Source of the DNA: Neurospora intermedia
Taxonomy: Eukaryota; Ascomycota; Sordariomycetes; Sordariales; Sordariaceae
DNA length: 64,000 nt
Direction of reading: 5' to 3'
NCBI GenBank assembly: GCA_037102815.1
Contig: BTPP01000002.1
Location: 1,798,001-1,862,000 of the forward strand
Under the pieces are notes generated by a model. The model was given only the letters and a program-made list of their open reading frames with translations, was not told the origin of the DNA and ran no database searches. Within the stretch, counting starts at the first letter, position 1; each line of letters opens with the position of its first letter. The position numbers and the translations under genes are program-made. Positions 21,608 to 32,406 of this stretch are shown here, in pieces.

Positions 21608-23980
21608 ACGGCCGAACCTTTATAACTCCTCTTTAATTAATTTATAATTATCTACTACAATTAATCCGTAATAATCCTCGCGGATAATATTAGCCAATTA
21701 AAGGGCCTACAAAAATTAAATATTATATAGGAGCTTACCGTCCTACCTCGCTAAAGAAGTCTCCTTATTAATAGGGAAGATATATAGCCTTAAAATATCT
21801 TCCTTAATAGCAATATACATTAAACCTAACGCAATATTACTATATCGGTACGTATTAAAATATACGAATATTTAAAAGATTCGTACCTAATTATTAATAT
21901 AATAGCCGTTATATAAAACGACGCCGTCCTCTTTAGTATATTTTAAATAGTGTAGCGGGCCTTAATATTATAAATGTATTATATAACGACGGAATATAAT
22001 AAAGAGAATCGTATAAATTAATTCGAAAAGTATAATCTCATTTAATTTTTTCTTATTTATTATATTAAATAATACCAAATCTCTACGCCGGACAGCTATA
22101 GTATAAAGCGGAAGGGAAGATAATTCGGCCCTTTCGATAATATATATTATATAAATATATTAAGAGGAATCGTAGAGCGAATTAATATACTTCTTCCATA
22201 TAATAAGTATATTAATAAATTTAATACCCTTCTAACCCTAACGGAGATACAACCTCTTAAAGTAGGTTAATAGTCCGAACTAATCGGTTATTATAAAATA
22301 ATTAATAATAATATATTAAGGGGCCTATATAGTAAATATAAAGATGGACGTATATAACGGGTAGCAATTTTATTAATCGGTTTTATTCTAATTAGAATTA
22401 GGAACTTTAATATATATAATTAATTCTACTCTAATAATAATACAATCTTCTACTCTAATAAGAGTGAAAGGAGGCGTTAGAAAAATTTATAATTATAATT
22501 ACAATATTAATTAAATACTATAATACTAAAATACCCCAAGAGGGAAACTGTATCCCCCTTATTATACTTCGACTCAACGTTCTACTAATATACAAATTAC
22601 TAGCCGGAGATTTGTATATTCTTAACCTACGCAATACTAAAATCGGTATACCCTTAGAAAGGCTTAAGTTCCCGATTAATAATATTAAACTTAATATCCG
22701 GTAATTAAATTAGGAAGTTAAGTAAAATAGCGTATATATAATCCAAATTATAATACCCAGCGGCGGGTAAGTAATAATTTCGGACTAAAATAGAACCTCC
22801 AACTTTAGTAGTATTACTACTATATTTTTTCTTATCTTTATATTAATTTAAATTAAGGTATAATAAGGCCTATAAAAAATTAAAATTAATCGATTTAATA
22901 ATTATATATAGTATTAACGGGTTTATATTCTTAATAGCAAAATTATTAAAATTATCCCTACTATCTATAAACGCAACTTTAGGCCTAATTCGGCCCGTAG
23001 CTCATCCCTTCCTTATACTAATAATATTAGCAATTCCTACGCTTCTACTTATAAAGGACTGCTAACTAACTAATTTCACTCTAATAATAGTAAATCTATT
23101 ACTAAACTTAATTACCTTTACTCTAATTAAAATCTATTAATAAATTATAGAAAGAAAGAAGGAAAGGAGGAGAAAAAAAGAAGGAAGGAAGAGGAGAAGT
23201 AAAAAGCGAGAGGGAATAAACAAATATACTAACCCAATTAAAATACAAATTATATATTATATAATTAACTAACGTACTTACTATACCTACCTACCGCGTA
23301 AAATAGTATTTAATTAGAGGACTTACCGGCCGGGAAAAATAAACTCTAATTAGAACGAAGGCTAAGAAAGGGCAATTTAAAAAATTTAATTAAATAATAA
23401 CTATAATAGCTATTTATAATATAATTTTAACTCGAACCAAAGCGAAAGTTATAAGTAGGCTACTAATTTAAAAATCCCAATAGTTCGAATACAGCCTATA
23501 AATCGTAAGGTTAATTATATACAACAGAGTGCAACAACTATCTATATAATATATAAATAATACTTTAAATAATAATTAAATCGATAATTAGTAATATATA
23601 AATATTATAAAATATAGGACCTATTATACAACTTCACCCATTAACTCTAATTAGAGCGAAAATTACCATATACTTCTAGGACGGCTACCGGCAAAACCGT
23701 ATAGAAACCTTATATTATAGGCTACTAATTAAATAAACTACTACGAAACTCTAATCCTAATAGAATTTAATATAATTATTATTTAAATTAGCCTACTATC
23801 GCTTTCGTCCCCTAAATCGAACGTTTCGGATACTCTATTACCCTAGCTATTAATAACAATTAAATTATTATCTTTATAATTAAATAGACTAAAATATTTA
23901 TAGTCTTCCCCCTTCTCTAACCGAACCTCCTTAGAATTAAATTGCCAAAGGGCACCCAAAAACAATTTAAATAAACTATT
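21608..23980. other. RIP-mutated DNA with motif copies
   Basis: Motif copies lie near 22,387, 22,433, 22,453, 23,078, 23,121, 23,344, 23,422 and 23,644. A purine-rich stretch (GAAAGAAAGAAGGAAAGGAG, about 23,150-23,215) is also present. Segments between motifs have minus-strand protein-like stretches that I could not assign. Confidence 0.45.
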
Positions 23981-23983
23981 GTA

Positions 23984-24403
23984 CTATAGATCTAGTATAT
24001 TAAAATTATTCGGGTCTAAGGGACCATAGCGTTGCGACACAAACCCATTTCTATATATTATATATATATAATTAATAATATTGATATCGGCTAATAAATT
24101 AATATATCTACCGCTACTAAGTCGCCCGAATTCTAATTCAACCCCCTTATAAATAACTATAGTAAGAGGTCTAATAGCCGACAACTCTATAAAAATTAAC
24201 TTAATATCGTACATCGAATTCTTATAGTATTTAATATTTAAAGCAAACGAACAATTAATATACTCTATTATTAAATTAATCTCTTTCTACTAGCTACCAA
24301 TTATAGTACATTGTACTAATCTAAACCTTAGAATAACCTCGGACAATTCTAAGTTAATAACTTCGGATCGAAGGAGCTATAAAAAATATAACATCTCAGG
24401 CCC
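23984..24403 (-). pseudogene. Minus-strand protein relic, unknown family
   Basis: The frame reads GPEMLYFL, then LLRSEVINLELSEVILRFRL, VQCTIIGS, INLIIEYINCSFALNIKYYK, and then an uninterrupted stretch beginning MYDIKLIFIELSAIRPLTIV and including GRLSSGRYINLLADI and QRYGPLDPNNF. Stops occur only at likely Gln/Trp positions. Composition and periodicity are those of a real protein. No known family or catalytic motif was recognised. Confidence 0.55.
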
Positions 24404-26085
24404 GTAATTAATACCCTTTCTACTATAGAAAAAGAGTAGTAAATAATTAATAATCTACCGGAATATCCTATAGTCGCTAAACTAAATAGCGCGAATAAAA
24501 ATAATTAATAGCCGAATAATATATAAGTATTAACAAACGCTATAGAAACGTATATTAATACAATTATTACCGCCCTCCGGGTATTTACTAATATATCCCT
24601 ATAAAGTAAAAACTTCGTTATAAATATAATTGAACTATATAAATAAATAAATAGTTCTATTAACCTAAAAGGTAGCTACAATAGTAACGCTAATACTATC
24701 CCAACTAAGCGTAATAGGATCCAAAAACCCGTTATTAACGAAATTCTATATTAAAAAAGCAAGAATTCTAAAATAAAATATATTATAAAGGAATCTCAAT
24801 TTATAATAGAACTTAATCTTAAATTATTTTACCTTTTTAGCCCTCCTAAAGCTATAAACATCCTATTTTATAAAAGGCCAAAAGTACCGAAAAATTAAAT
24901 TAACAAAATTCATTTTAATATAGAAGAATACAAGGATAGAGATTATCCACTACTTATAATTATAAATACTCTATACCTCTAACTATATTAATATAATCTT
25001 ACAAATATATAATATTATCTTCTAATTACTATAAATAAAGAAAAGCCTATTACTAAACTACCCCTAATCTATACTAAATAAATCGAAAAATAGTTTATCG
25101 TACAAACGGTAAATACCAGCGAATTTACCCTCGTTCTCGTTAATAACAAATATTTAAAGAATATAATTTTTAAATATACAACATCGTTTAACCCTAAGGA
25201 AATAATAGGTAGGAAGAGAGCCCTATTCATCGATAAATAGAAAGAGGGACTTCAATTTCTCTATAACCAAATAATATACAGTAGGGTAAAATAATTGTAA
25301 TATTTGTATAAGAGCCGGGATAACCTAATACAATTGGAAGAGAATAGTAGGCCGAAATTAATTAAATTGGAACGGGCCTTAAATATTAGAACTACTTATT
25401 AGTAAGTAGGTCGTAAGGTTATATATTACATCCTATCAACCAATACCTAAACCCTAAACTATATTTAAATAATTATAATTATTATATATAATAATAAGAA
25501 TAGGATTAAAAATAATATATTTAAAGTTAGCCTAGAAGCATTAGTATAAATTATAAGATAAATAATCGACGGTACTTACTATTATAAAATCTATAAGAAT
25601 TTTAATTATTATTATAATCCTAATATAAAATGTACAAATACCGAAAGTAGATAAAGTATCTTAAATACGCCTAGCGACGCCATTAATATATAAATATAAA
25701 CTTATAATTTATAAAAAGAAATCGGATTTACTAAGGGTGACAATACATATAATAATAGCTACAATTATATATATTATAGGCGAAATATAATTATTATAAC
25801 GAATTCGTAATCCCTACGTTTTTTTATAGGTATGGGTATACTATATTAAACTTATAAAAAGCGAATATAATTTAAACGTATATTTAAACAGGTTATTAAT
25901 ATACTATTTAATAATCGATGTAATCTATTATATATTATATAAATCCGCAATATTATATAACTAATCCTTTTATAGAGCGGAAGAAATACTAAACTTCACG
26001 AAAAACGAAAATAGATCAATACATTTAAGGAGAGATATTAATTCCCGACAAAGGTTCTTTATATTATATAAATTACATTTATTAT
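24404..26085. other. RIP-mutated DNA, no gene recognised
   Basis: AT-rich, with no motif copies noticed and no protein family assigned. It lies between two minus-strand relics and may be more of the same gene or genes. Confidence 0.4.
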
Positions 26086-26089
26086 TAAA

Positions 26090-26527
26090 GTATACTATAA
26101 CGCTGCTACAATAGAGAATTTTATATATATAATTATTATATAGCGTATTAACGAACTACCTAATATAAAATTCTAATAACTGATTATTACTTCGAATTAT
26201 CTTAACCTAATTATAAATAAAGGATTTTAATATCCCCCTAAAATATAAATATATTTAATACTCTTAAATAAAATAAGTAAAATATTAATCCTAATTAATA
26301 ACGCCTAAATTACTCCAATCCTACAGCAATAGGCCGTATACAATTAAATTCAATAAGGTCGAAAAACTATAATAAAGGGTTAAAATTGAAGCCCCGGGGT
26401 CTAAATACGTACGAATTAAATATATTAATACAATTAGAATATTCGGAAGAATACTAAATTTAAATAAAAGAATAGGCGAATTAAATACGAATATAAAAAG
26501 GTTATTAAACAAAGCTAGAAGGGCCAT
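26090..26527 (-). pseudogene. N-terminal part of a minus-strand protein relic
   Basis: An open stretch begins with ATG at 26,527 (MALLALFNNLFIFVFNSPIL), runs 68 codons, and continues past RIP-type stops with DWSNLGVIN, YFTYFI, YLYFRGILKSFIYN and SNNQLLEFYIR. It is the most upstream of the minus-strand relics, and the tandem motif copies lie just upstream of it. It may be the start of one long gene running to about 16.4 kb, or one of several genes. Unknown family. Confidence 0.5.
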
Positions 26528-26586
26528 TTCGTAAAAAGAATAGTAAATTATATTGGGTAAATCAAATATTGTAGGTCTATATATAT

Positions 26587-26770
26587 CGCTCTAATCGGAA
26601 TTATTATAGACAAAAATAGATAAATTACGTATTACGACTTTAGGGGTTTCGTTCTAATTAGAATTGTAAAAAACGAAAACGGATATATTACGTATTGCGA
26701 CTTTATAGGTTTCGCTCTAATAAGAATAAATAACCAGAGTTAAGGTATATCTTAACTTTAACCAGAGCAG
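26587..26770. repeat. Three tandem motif copies at the heterochromatin boundary
   Basis: Units start near 26,587, 26,650 and 26,712, with period 62-63 bp. Each has TTCGYTCTAAT at its head and an ATTACGTATTRCGACTTTA-type tail in the first two. The last unit runs into GAGTTAAGGTATATCTTAAC and then TTTAACCAGAGCAGAG, where the CCAGAGC form is kept. Normal-composition DNA begins immediately after. Confidence 0.8.
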
Positions 26771-27544
26771 AGTTCAATTGCAATAGTTGGGTCCCACAGC
26801 GGCTAACGGCCGAAATGCTCAAAATTGGCTCAAACCTACTACCGCAGAAACGGGTAGGGTGGGGTGGTTTTGGAGGTTAGTGGGTCTAACTGAGACTAGT
26901 ACTATTAAGGTTTAGGTTTACAGTATGGACAAAAAAAAAGCGTTAGGTACATAGTGGAGCAAGCCAAGCCTAAAAGATGGGCACTCGTTGCAATCTCACC
27001 ATTGCTTAGCACCATCACGACATCGGCCGCTAGAGGGAAGCGATGACTGTAACCTTGTCACCGTTACGTACCTACTAACGACAAGCCACTTGGTCAACCC
27101 CTGGGGGTGGTGGATGGCTCGCATGGCAACGGTAAACCACGGTTCAGACATCCATCTTTGAAGACATTTCTACTATCTTGGCTTCGGCGTGCTTACAAGG
27201 ATGTCTTTGCGCCATCCACTCCATTGCACCGCTTGAACTTTGCCAGCTCGGACTTTAGACTGCTTTCAGAGCAATGTATCATGTAAACAATGGGTTGGGG
27301 GGTTTTCGGGCAATTGGCTTGAGATTTCTCCCAACGGTGAGTTGAGAAGAAAAATGTGTATACTGGATTGGGATAGGGTCATAGGGGATCACTGGGTCTA
27401 ATGTGCTTGAACTAGACCGGGTCATCCTTCTCCTGTTGTCAAAAACCACCTTTTGTGTATTCGCTGTTCAGTTATAACTTAACCTAGCACCAAAAAAAAA
27501 AAGCGCTGGTGGTATATACACAGTAACTGCTAACCCCCCTCTCC
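26771..27544. other. Intergenic, listerin 3' side
   Basis: Unique sequence of normal composition between the RIP block and the listerin stop codon. It presumably holds the listerin 3' untranslated region. No other gene, repeat or RNA was recognised. Confidence 0.6.
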
Positions 27545-30500
27545 TTAATCACCACCTCCACCCCTCCTCGTCGAACTCCCCAAATAATCAATCGGGTTCC
27601 GGCACAACGGGCACGTATTCTTGTTACTGTTCTGGAACCACTTGTACAGGCACAACCTGTGGAACAAGTTATTGCACGTGCTGCACCTCTTGTCGGGCAG
27701 CTTCTTATCCGCCGACACAACCGCGTAGCAGATGGGGCACTCGGTATGGCCCTTGAGCGCGCCAATGATATTTCGCCGGAAGGCGGCCAGGCCGTCAGTG
27801 ATGCTGCCGTTGGCGAAAGTGATGACACCCTGCGTGGCGCGTACCCAGCTCTGCCACTTCTTCTCGTTGACGGCAACACGGTTCTCGCCAATGACTTCGA
27901 CTGACTCGAGAGGGTAGCCGGCGGGGATCTTGATGGCGATGGAGGCGAAGTCTTCGTCGATCTCGTAGCCCGCTGAGACCTCCTTGGCCGTGCGGTTGAC
28001 GCGCACGCGGAGCTCCTTCTCGTCTTCTTGGGGAGCTTCTTGCGAGGAGGCCCAGTCGTTAACCTCGTCGAGGGCATCCGAGATGAGAAGAGGTGCGTAA
28101 TACTTGGCCATCCAGGAGTCGAGGGCAATCTTGGTCTGCTTGCTGCGCAGGTCGAGATACCATGACTTCACGAGTCCAGGGAGGAACTTGAGCGAGAGAT
28201 AGAAGAGATGGACGAGTAGCCACTGCATATCGCGCTCTTTGGTTCCTTCTTCAGACTGGCTAACGTCATAGGATCGGATATGCTCCGCGCTGAACGTGTT
28301 CTTATCGAGGTTCAGCGCTTGGCCGGTGGAGTGCCCAAGAACGTCAAACATCAGCTCGAGCAGAGCATCAAGCGAGTTGTCAGCTTTGAGGGATTCCGTG
28401 TATTGCTTGCGCACTTGAAGCGGAGCCTGGTTGTACGCATCAAAAACGAGGTGCCAACCAAGGAGGTAAGAGCGAACATCCACAGGGAAGCCCGCAAGCT
28501 CCTCATCAGTGTATTTCTCCAATGCCGGAACAGTTTGAATGATGGAGAGCAGCTCATCAGGGAGTTTGGCGACTGCAAAAAGAGTCAGCATATATGATCA
28601 CTGGTACGTAGAACAAGTCGAAAGTACATACCCTTTTCTTCCAGAAGAGTCTCCAGGACTTCCTCTTCTTGCTGAGCAGGCAGGGCCCGGTGGAGAAGAC
28701 TGAATGCGGCTGTCTGAACGTCCCGTGAACCGGAAGACAACAACCCATAAAGGTTGGTCAACAAATCCTTCTCAGATGTGAGATGCTTGAGGGGAATTTT
28801 CTGGACTGCCCTGCAGAGAGTCTCATCGAGTATTTGACGAGCCGTGTTGACCACATCATGTGGTAACTCGAGCAGCCGGATGAGTGCCTTGGATCGGTCA
28901 AGTGCGGTTTCTTCCAAGGCCTCGACAAGGTCATCATTGGCATCCTCCAAAGTCTCCATTGCTGATATGAGCCTGATGGAGGGCAAAACATAAGCCGGCC
29001 ATCGCTGAGGGGTATCGTTTCTGGCCTTCTCCCACAACAAGAGGCAGTAATCGATGGCTTCCCGCCAGTACGGCCCATACACCTGGGCGACATTGGGCAG
29101 GATGCGGTGGATGCCCTTGCATACCTCGGCAGTAAGGCCAAAGGTCATCTCGTCAGGAGTTTGCACCCAAGTAGTGAACTGCTTAAGAGCAAAGACGAGT
29201 TTGCGCTGCTCAACTGGTGTCTTTGCTGGAGGGTAGACTGAAAGACAGATGTTCAGGAGGACCACATTGTACAGGGTCTTCGGTGATGACGGGAAGCATC
29301 CTACAATGTCAGACACAAGGCGGTTGTAAAGATTTGCGACAGCTCTAGACGAAGCAAGTCCTTCGTCGAATCCAGTAAGGAAGGCGATGGCGGCAAAGAC
29401 AGTCTGCGGCGTGGCCTTCATAATACCAAGCTTGTTGAACCACTCGTCGAATTTGGCGCCGGCAAGGTAGCCATGCGCGCTCACCAGAGCCTGGAACAGT
29501 TCAGTGAGGGCCTTGGATGCGTACAATGCCTTGGTACTGAAGTCTACAGCCTGCTGGAGCAAGGACTGGATAAGCGTTTCCGCCAAGCTAGTTCCATTGA
29601 GGTCGCCTTCTTTCCAGCTCGCCGAAGCCCCGGCCACTCGGGCAAGTAGCGACGTGCCTAGATCCAAGAAAGACTGAATCTCATCAGATCTTGCTGTTCT
29701 GATATCCTCAGCGGCAGGCAAACTCCAGAGTCCATTCTCCTTCATGACGGTCAGATCGTCATTCGCAAGAACGGCAGTCAGGAAGATGAGCTCCAGAAGG
29801 TCCGCCGGAACGCTTTCCAGGTCTACGTCAGTGAAAAGATTGGTGGTGTAGATGGCCATCCTCACAGGAGTTGACCGGCCCTGACGATCCCTTTTCTGGG
29901 TCGTCGGGGTGCTACCCTCGCCCTCTGTCGCCAGGAAGTAGGCACCGCCAAAACTGCTGGTGATAGACAGGGAAGGATCTGGGTTATCCCGCAAAAATTT
30001 GTAGAGCTCAGTATTCCATGCTTTCGCCGATGGCAGAAGGTCAGTCAATGGAACACCAGAGCTCAGGATCTCCTTGGCATGGCGGATCAAGGTGTCGATA
30101 TCAAGAGAAGAGGGATCGGCCTCAGCCAAACTAAGGCGAATGACTTCAAGCCACAACTTGTCCCCGCCATACTGTTTCTGGATAAGAGATCTTATAGCCG
30201 CAACCTTGGTTGCCTTTTCAGAGTCCGATATTTCTTCCAGGGATAAGAGCCTCGTGAAAAGATCGACCGGGGCATCTGCGAACAGGGCCGACTTGTTGCG
30301 AAGTAACACATCGAGAGCCTTGAACTCAGGATCATAGTTTCCAGCCACACCAATATCCTGCGCAAACGAGCTAGCAAGAGACTGTAGCGTTTTGTCATCC
30401 ACAACAGAATGAGAGATGCTGGCTCTGCAAAGTTGTTCTACAACGGGAGACGAAGGCTCCTCCTTGGAAAAGTCTTGCCAGGCTTCGACGATGAAGTTTT

Positions 30501-32406
30501 GCAGTGCCTCGCTCTTCTGCGCAACCGCCTGAGGAAGAGGAACAGACACCAGTTCCTTGACGATTGGCGCGCCGGAAGGGAAGCCATGGCTCAAAGCAGC
30601 GTCAATAAGCTTTACCCAGACCTGCTCGGAGAAGTCAGGCTGATCAGGAGTAACGGCGGCAAGGCAAGATGCCAGAAACGGGAGTGATCGAGAAACGACG
30701 ATCTTCTCGAAAGCTTCTTGGTCGTCGAGTGGGAAAACCTTCTTGATCAGATCGCTCTTGGCGCACAGGCCTGGGGCCTTGGTGAAGGCGGCCTTTAGGA
30801 CAGCCGCAGCGCAGAAAGGCTTGTAATTCCGCCTGGCAAGCAGGTCTTGTGCGCTTTCCAACAATTTTCCTGAGGTCGAAGCGACCACACTCGGAAGATC
30901 AGCATCGCCATCGAAGCTCTGTTGGCTGGGAGCCCCCCTCAGGAAACCTTGTACTAGAGTGAACCAGCGATCACCTTGGGCTGCCAGCTCTAACTGAGAC
31001 TTTTCATAATCGGGGGAAACTTCAGGGAGAGAGTTGGAAAGACCCGCGGCAAAGTCATCACCAAGCTTCTGCCATTCTTCCTTTGCGGATGACCGTACTT
31101 CCTCGTTTGTCGTGTATGGTACAATCTTCCATGCCTTAAACACATGTGGAGGCTGCGCATAGGCCCACGTCGATGTTTCCGTGGAAGGATGCAAGTATTC
31201 CCGAGTTAATGGGTACAGGTTTTCCTGAAGAAAATCCGGGCTTGGGGTAGAGCCCGCGGTAATACGATCGACAGTGTTAAGATAACAGGCCCAAGCAGAC
31301 GCGGCATTTTGACGCCGCTCCTCACGGCTCGTGATGGCAGTTCTCATGGACTTGAGGAACGCCGAGGCATTCGCAGCGTAATCTGGGGAAGATGTTGGCA
31401 AAATGGCAAGCAACTGATCCAACTCCGTCCAGTACTCATCCGACCCTCCCTGAGAACCCTTCTGGACCAACGGCCGCAAGCGGTCCAAGGGACTCTTGCT
31501 GCCCCAAACCTTGGGAAAACGTTTTGTAACGCTGATCAATGCCCTCAAAAGGTCCACGGCTGAGCCTCTTTGGTCCTTCTTGGGGCCTTCCGCCACCAGT
31601 ACCTTGCCAACATCCTTCAGTTTGGGTTCCAAGAGACTAGGCTTGTTGTCGAGGTAACTTGCGACGAGCTGGTAAAAGGCGCGGCGTACCGACGCATCAT
31701 CGGAGGCTGCCAAGGTCCAAAGAGTATCGGCGTCGAAGAAGCGCTTCAGTTCGTCGGGGTATTGATCGTCCTTGACTGTGGGCAACAGGTGCTGGATCAT
31801 GGCCATACTACTTCCGAGCACGCGGTAGTACTTGGCCTCCATATCCTCCTTGGATGTCGTCCTCTCGTCACTAAGAGAGTCGGCTGTTTCTCGGATGGCC
31901 TCGTTAGCATATTCGAGGAGCTTGCCCTGGAACGCGATCCAGAACTTTGCCTTTTTCTGGTCCGAGTCGAGAATGTGAGCCGAGACGGCGAGAGCAGCGC
32001 GGGCGACTCCCTTGTCCTTATCGAAAGTGCCAGCAACCCATGGGCCGACCAGCTTCGGTAGGGTCTTTTCAATGCGCTTCTTGGCTGACTTGACGAGCTC
32101 GAGGAGGAGGTTGTGGGAGAGTTCTCGGACACGGCGGTTGTTGTCGATGGCAACACGGGGGTAGAGTTGAGCCCAGACGTCTATGACGGAGTCGTCGACG
32201 GGCTGGTCGGACTTTTTGACGCATGCTAATATCTCTTCGAGAGCCTTGGACTTTGTTGTGCTGTCTCGCTTGAGGAGGTTCTTGAAGGGCACGATGACGT
32301 CTTGGGGGACGCTGGAGAGGTCGGGAGGCGGAGCGACGTAGGATAGCGAAGCTGTTGACGACGAGAAGGCGCCAAAGCCGCCGGAGCCGAATCCTCCTTT
32401 CTTCAT
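27545..32406 (-). CDS. ltn1: E3 ubiquitin-protein ligase listerin (LTN1/RKR1)
   Basis: Listerin is the RING E3 of the ribosome quality-control complex. It binds 60S subunits with a stalled peptidyl-tRNA and ubiquitylates the nascent chain in the cytosol. Two exons, 32406-28632 and 28572-27545, are split by a 59-nt intron (GTATGT..TGCTGAC..TGCAG), giving 1600 residues, the normal size for fungal Ltn1. The Gly/Phe-rich N-terminus (MKKGGFGSGGFGAF) and PQDVIVPFKNLLKRD block are typical of the family's ribosome-contacting N-terminal region. The middle is a long run of HEAT/ARM-like helices. The C-terminal RING (about 1537-1583) has CPIC, CSTC, an FHRLC His-Cys pair and CPLC, all zinc ligands present. 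The frame across the intron joins ..LLEEK to VAKLPDELL. The gene is the nearest one to the RIP block yet appears intact. Confidence 0.95.

Larger units (their letters stand above)
1..26770. other. AT-rich, RIP-mutated heterochromatin block
   Basis: The whole stretch is strongly AT-rich, rich in TpA and poor in CpA by eye (no counts were made), and has no long open frame. Reading frames of recognisable proteins are interrupted where Gln or Trp codons would become TAA or TAG through C-to-T changes on either strand, which is the signature of repeat-induced point mutation. Composition changes abruptly to normal within tens of bases near 26,770, about 0.8 kb from the listerin stop codon. In such fungi these blocks carry DNA and H3K9 methylation and mark centromeres, telomere-proximal DNA or dispersed repeat islands. 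Which of these applies cannot be told from the window. Confidence 0.93.
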
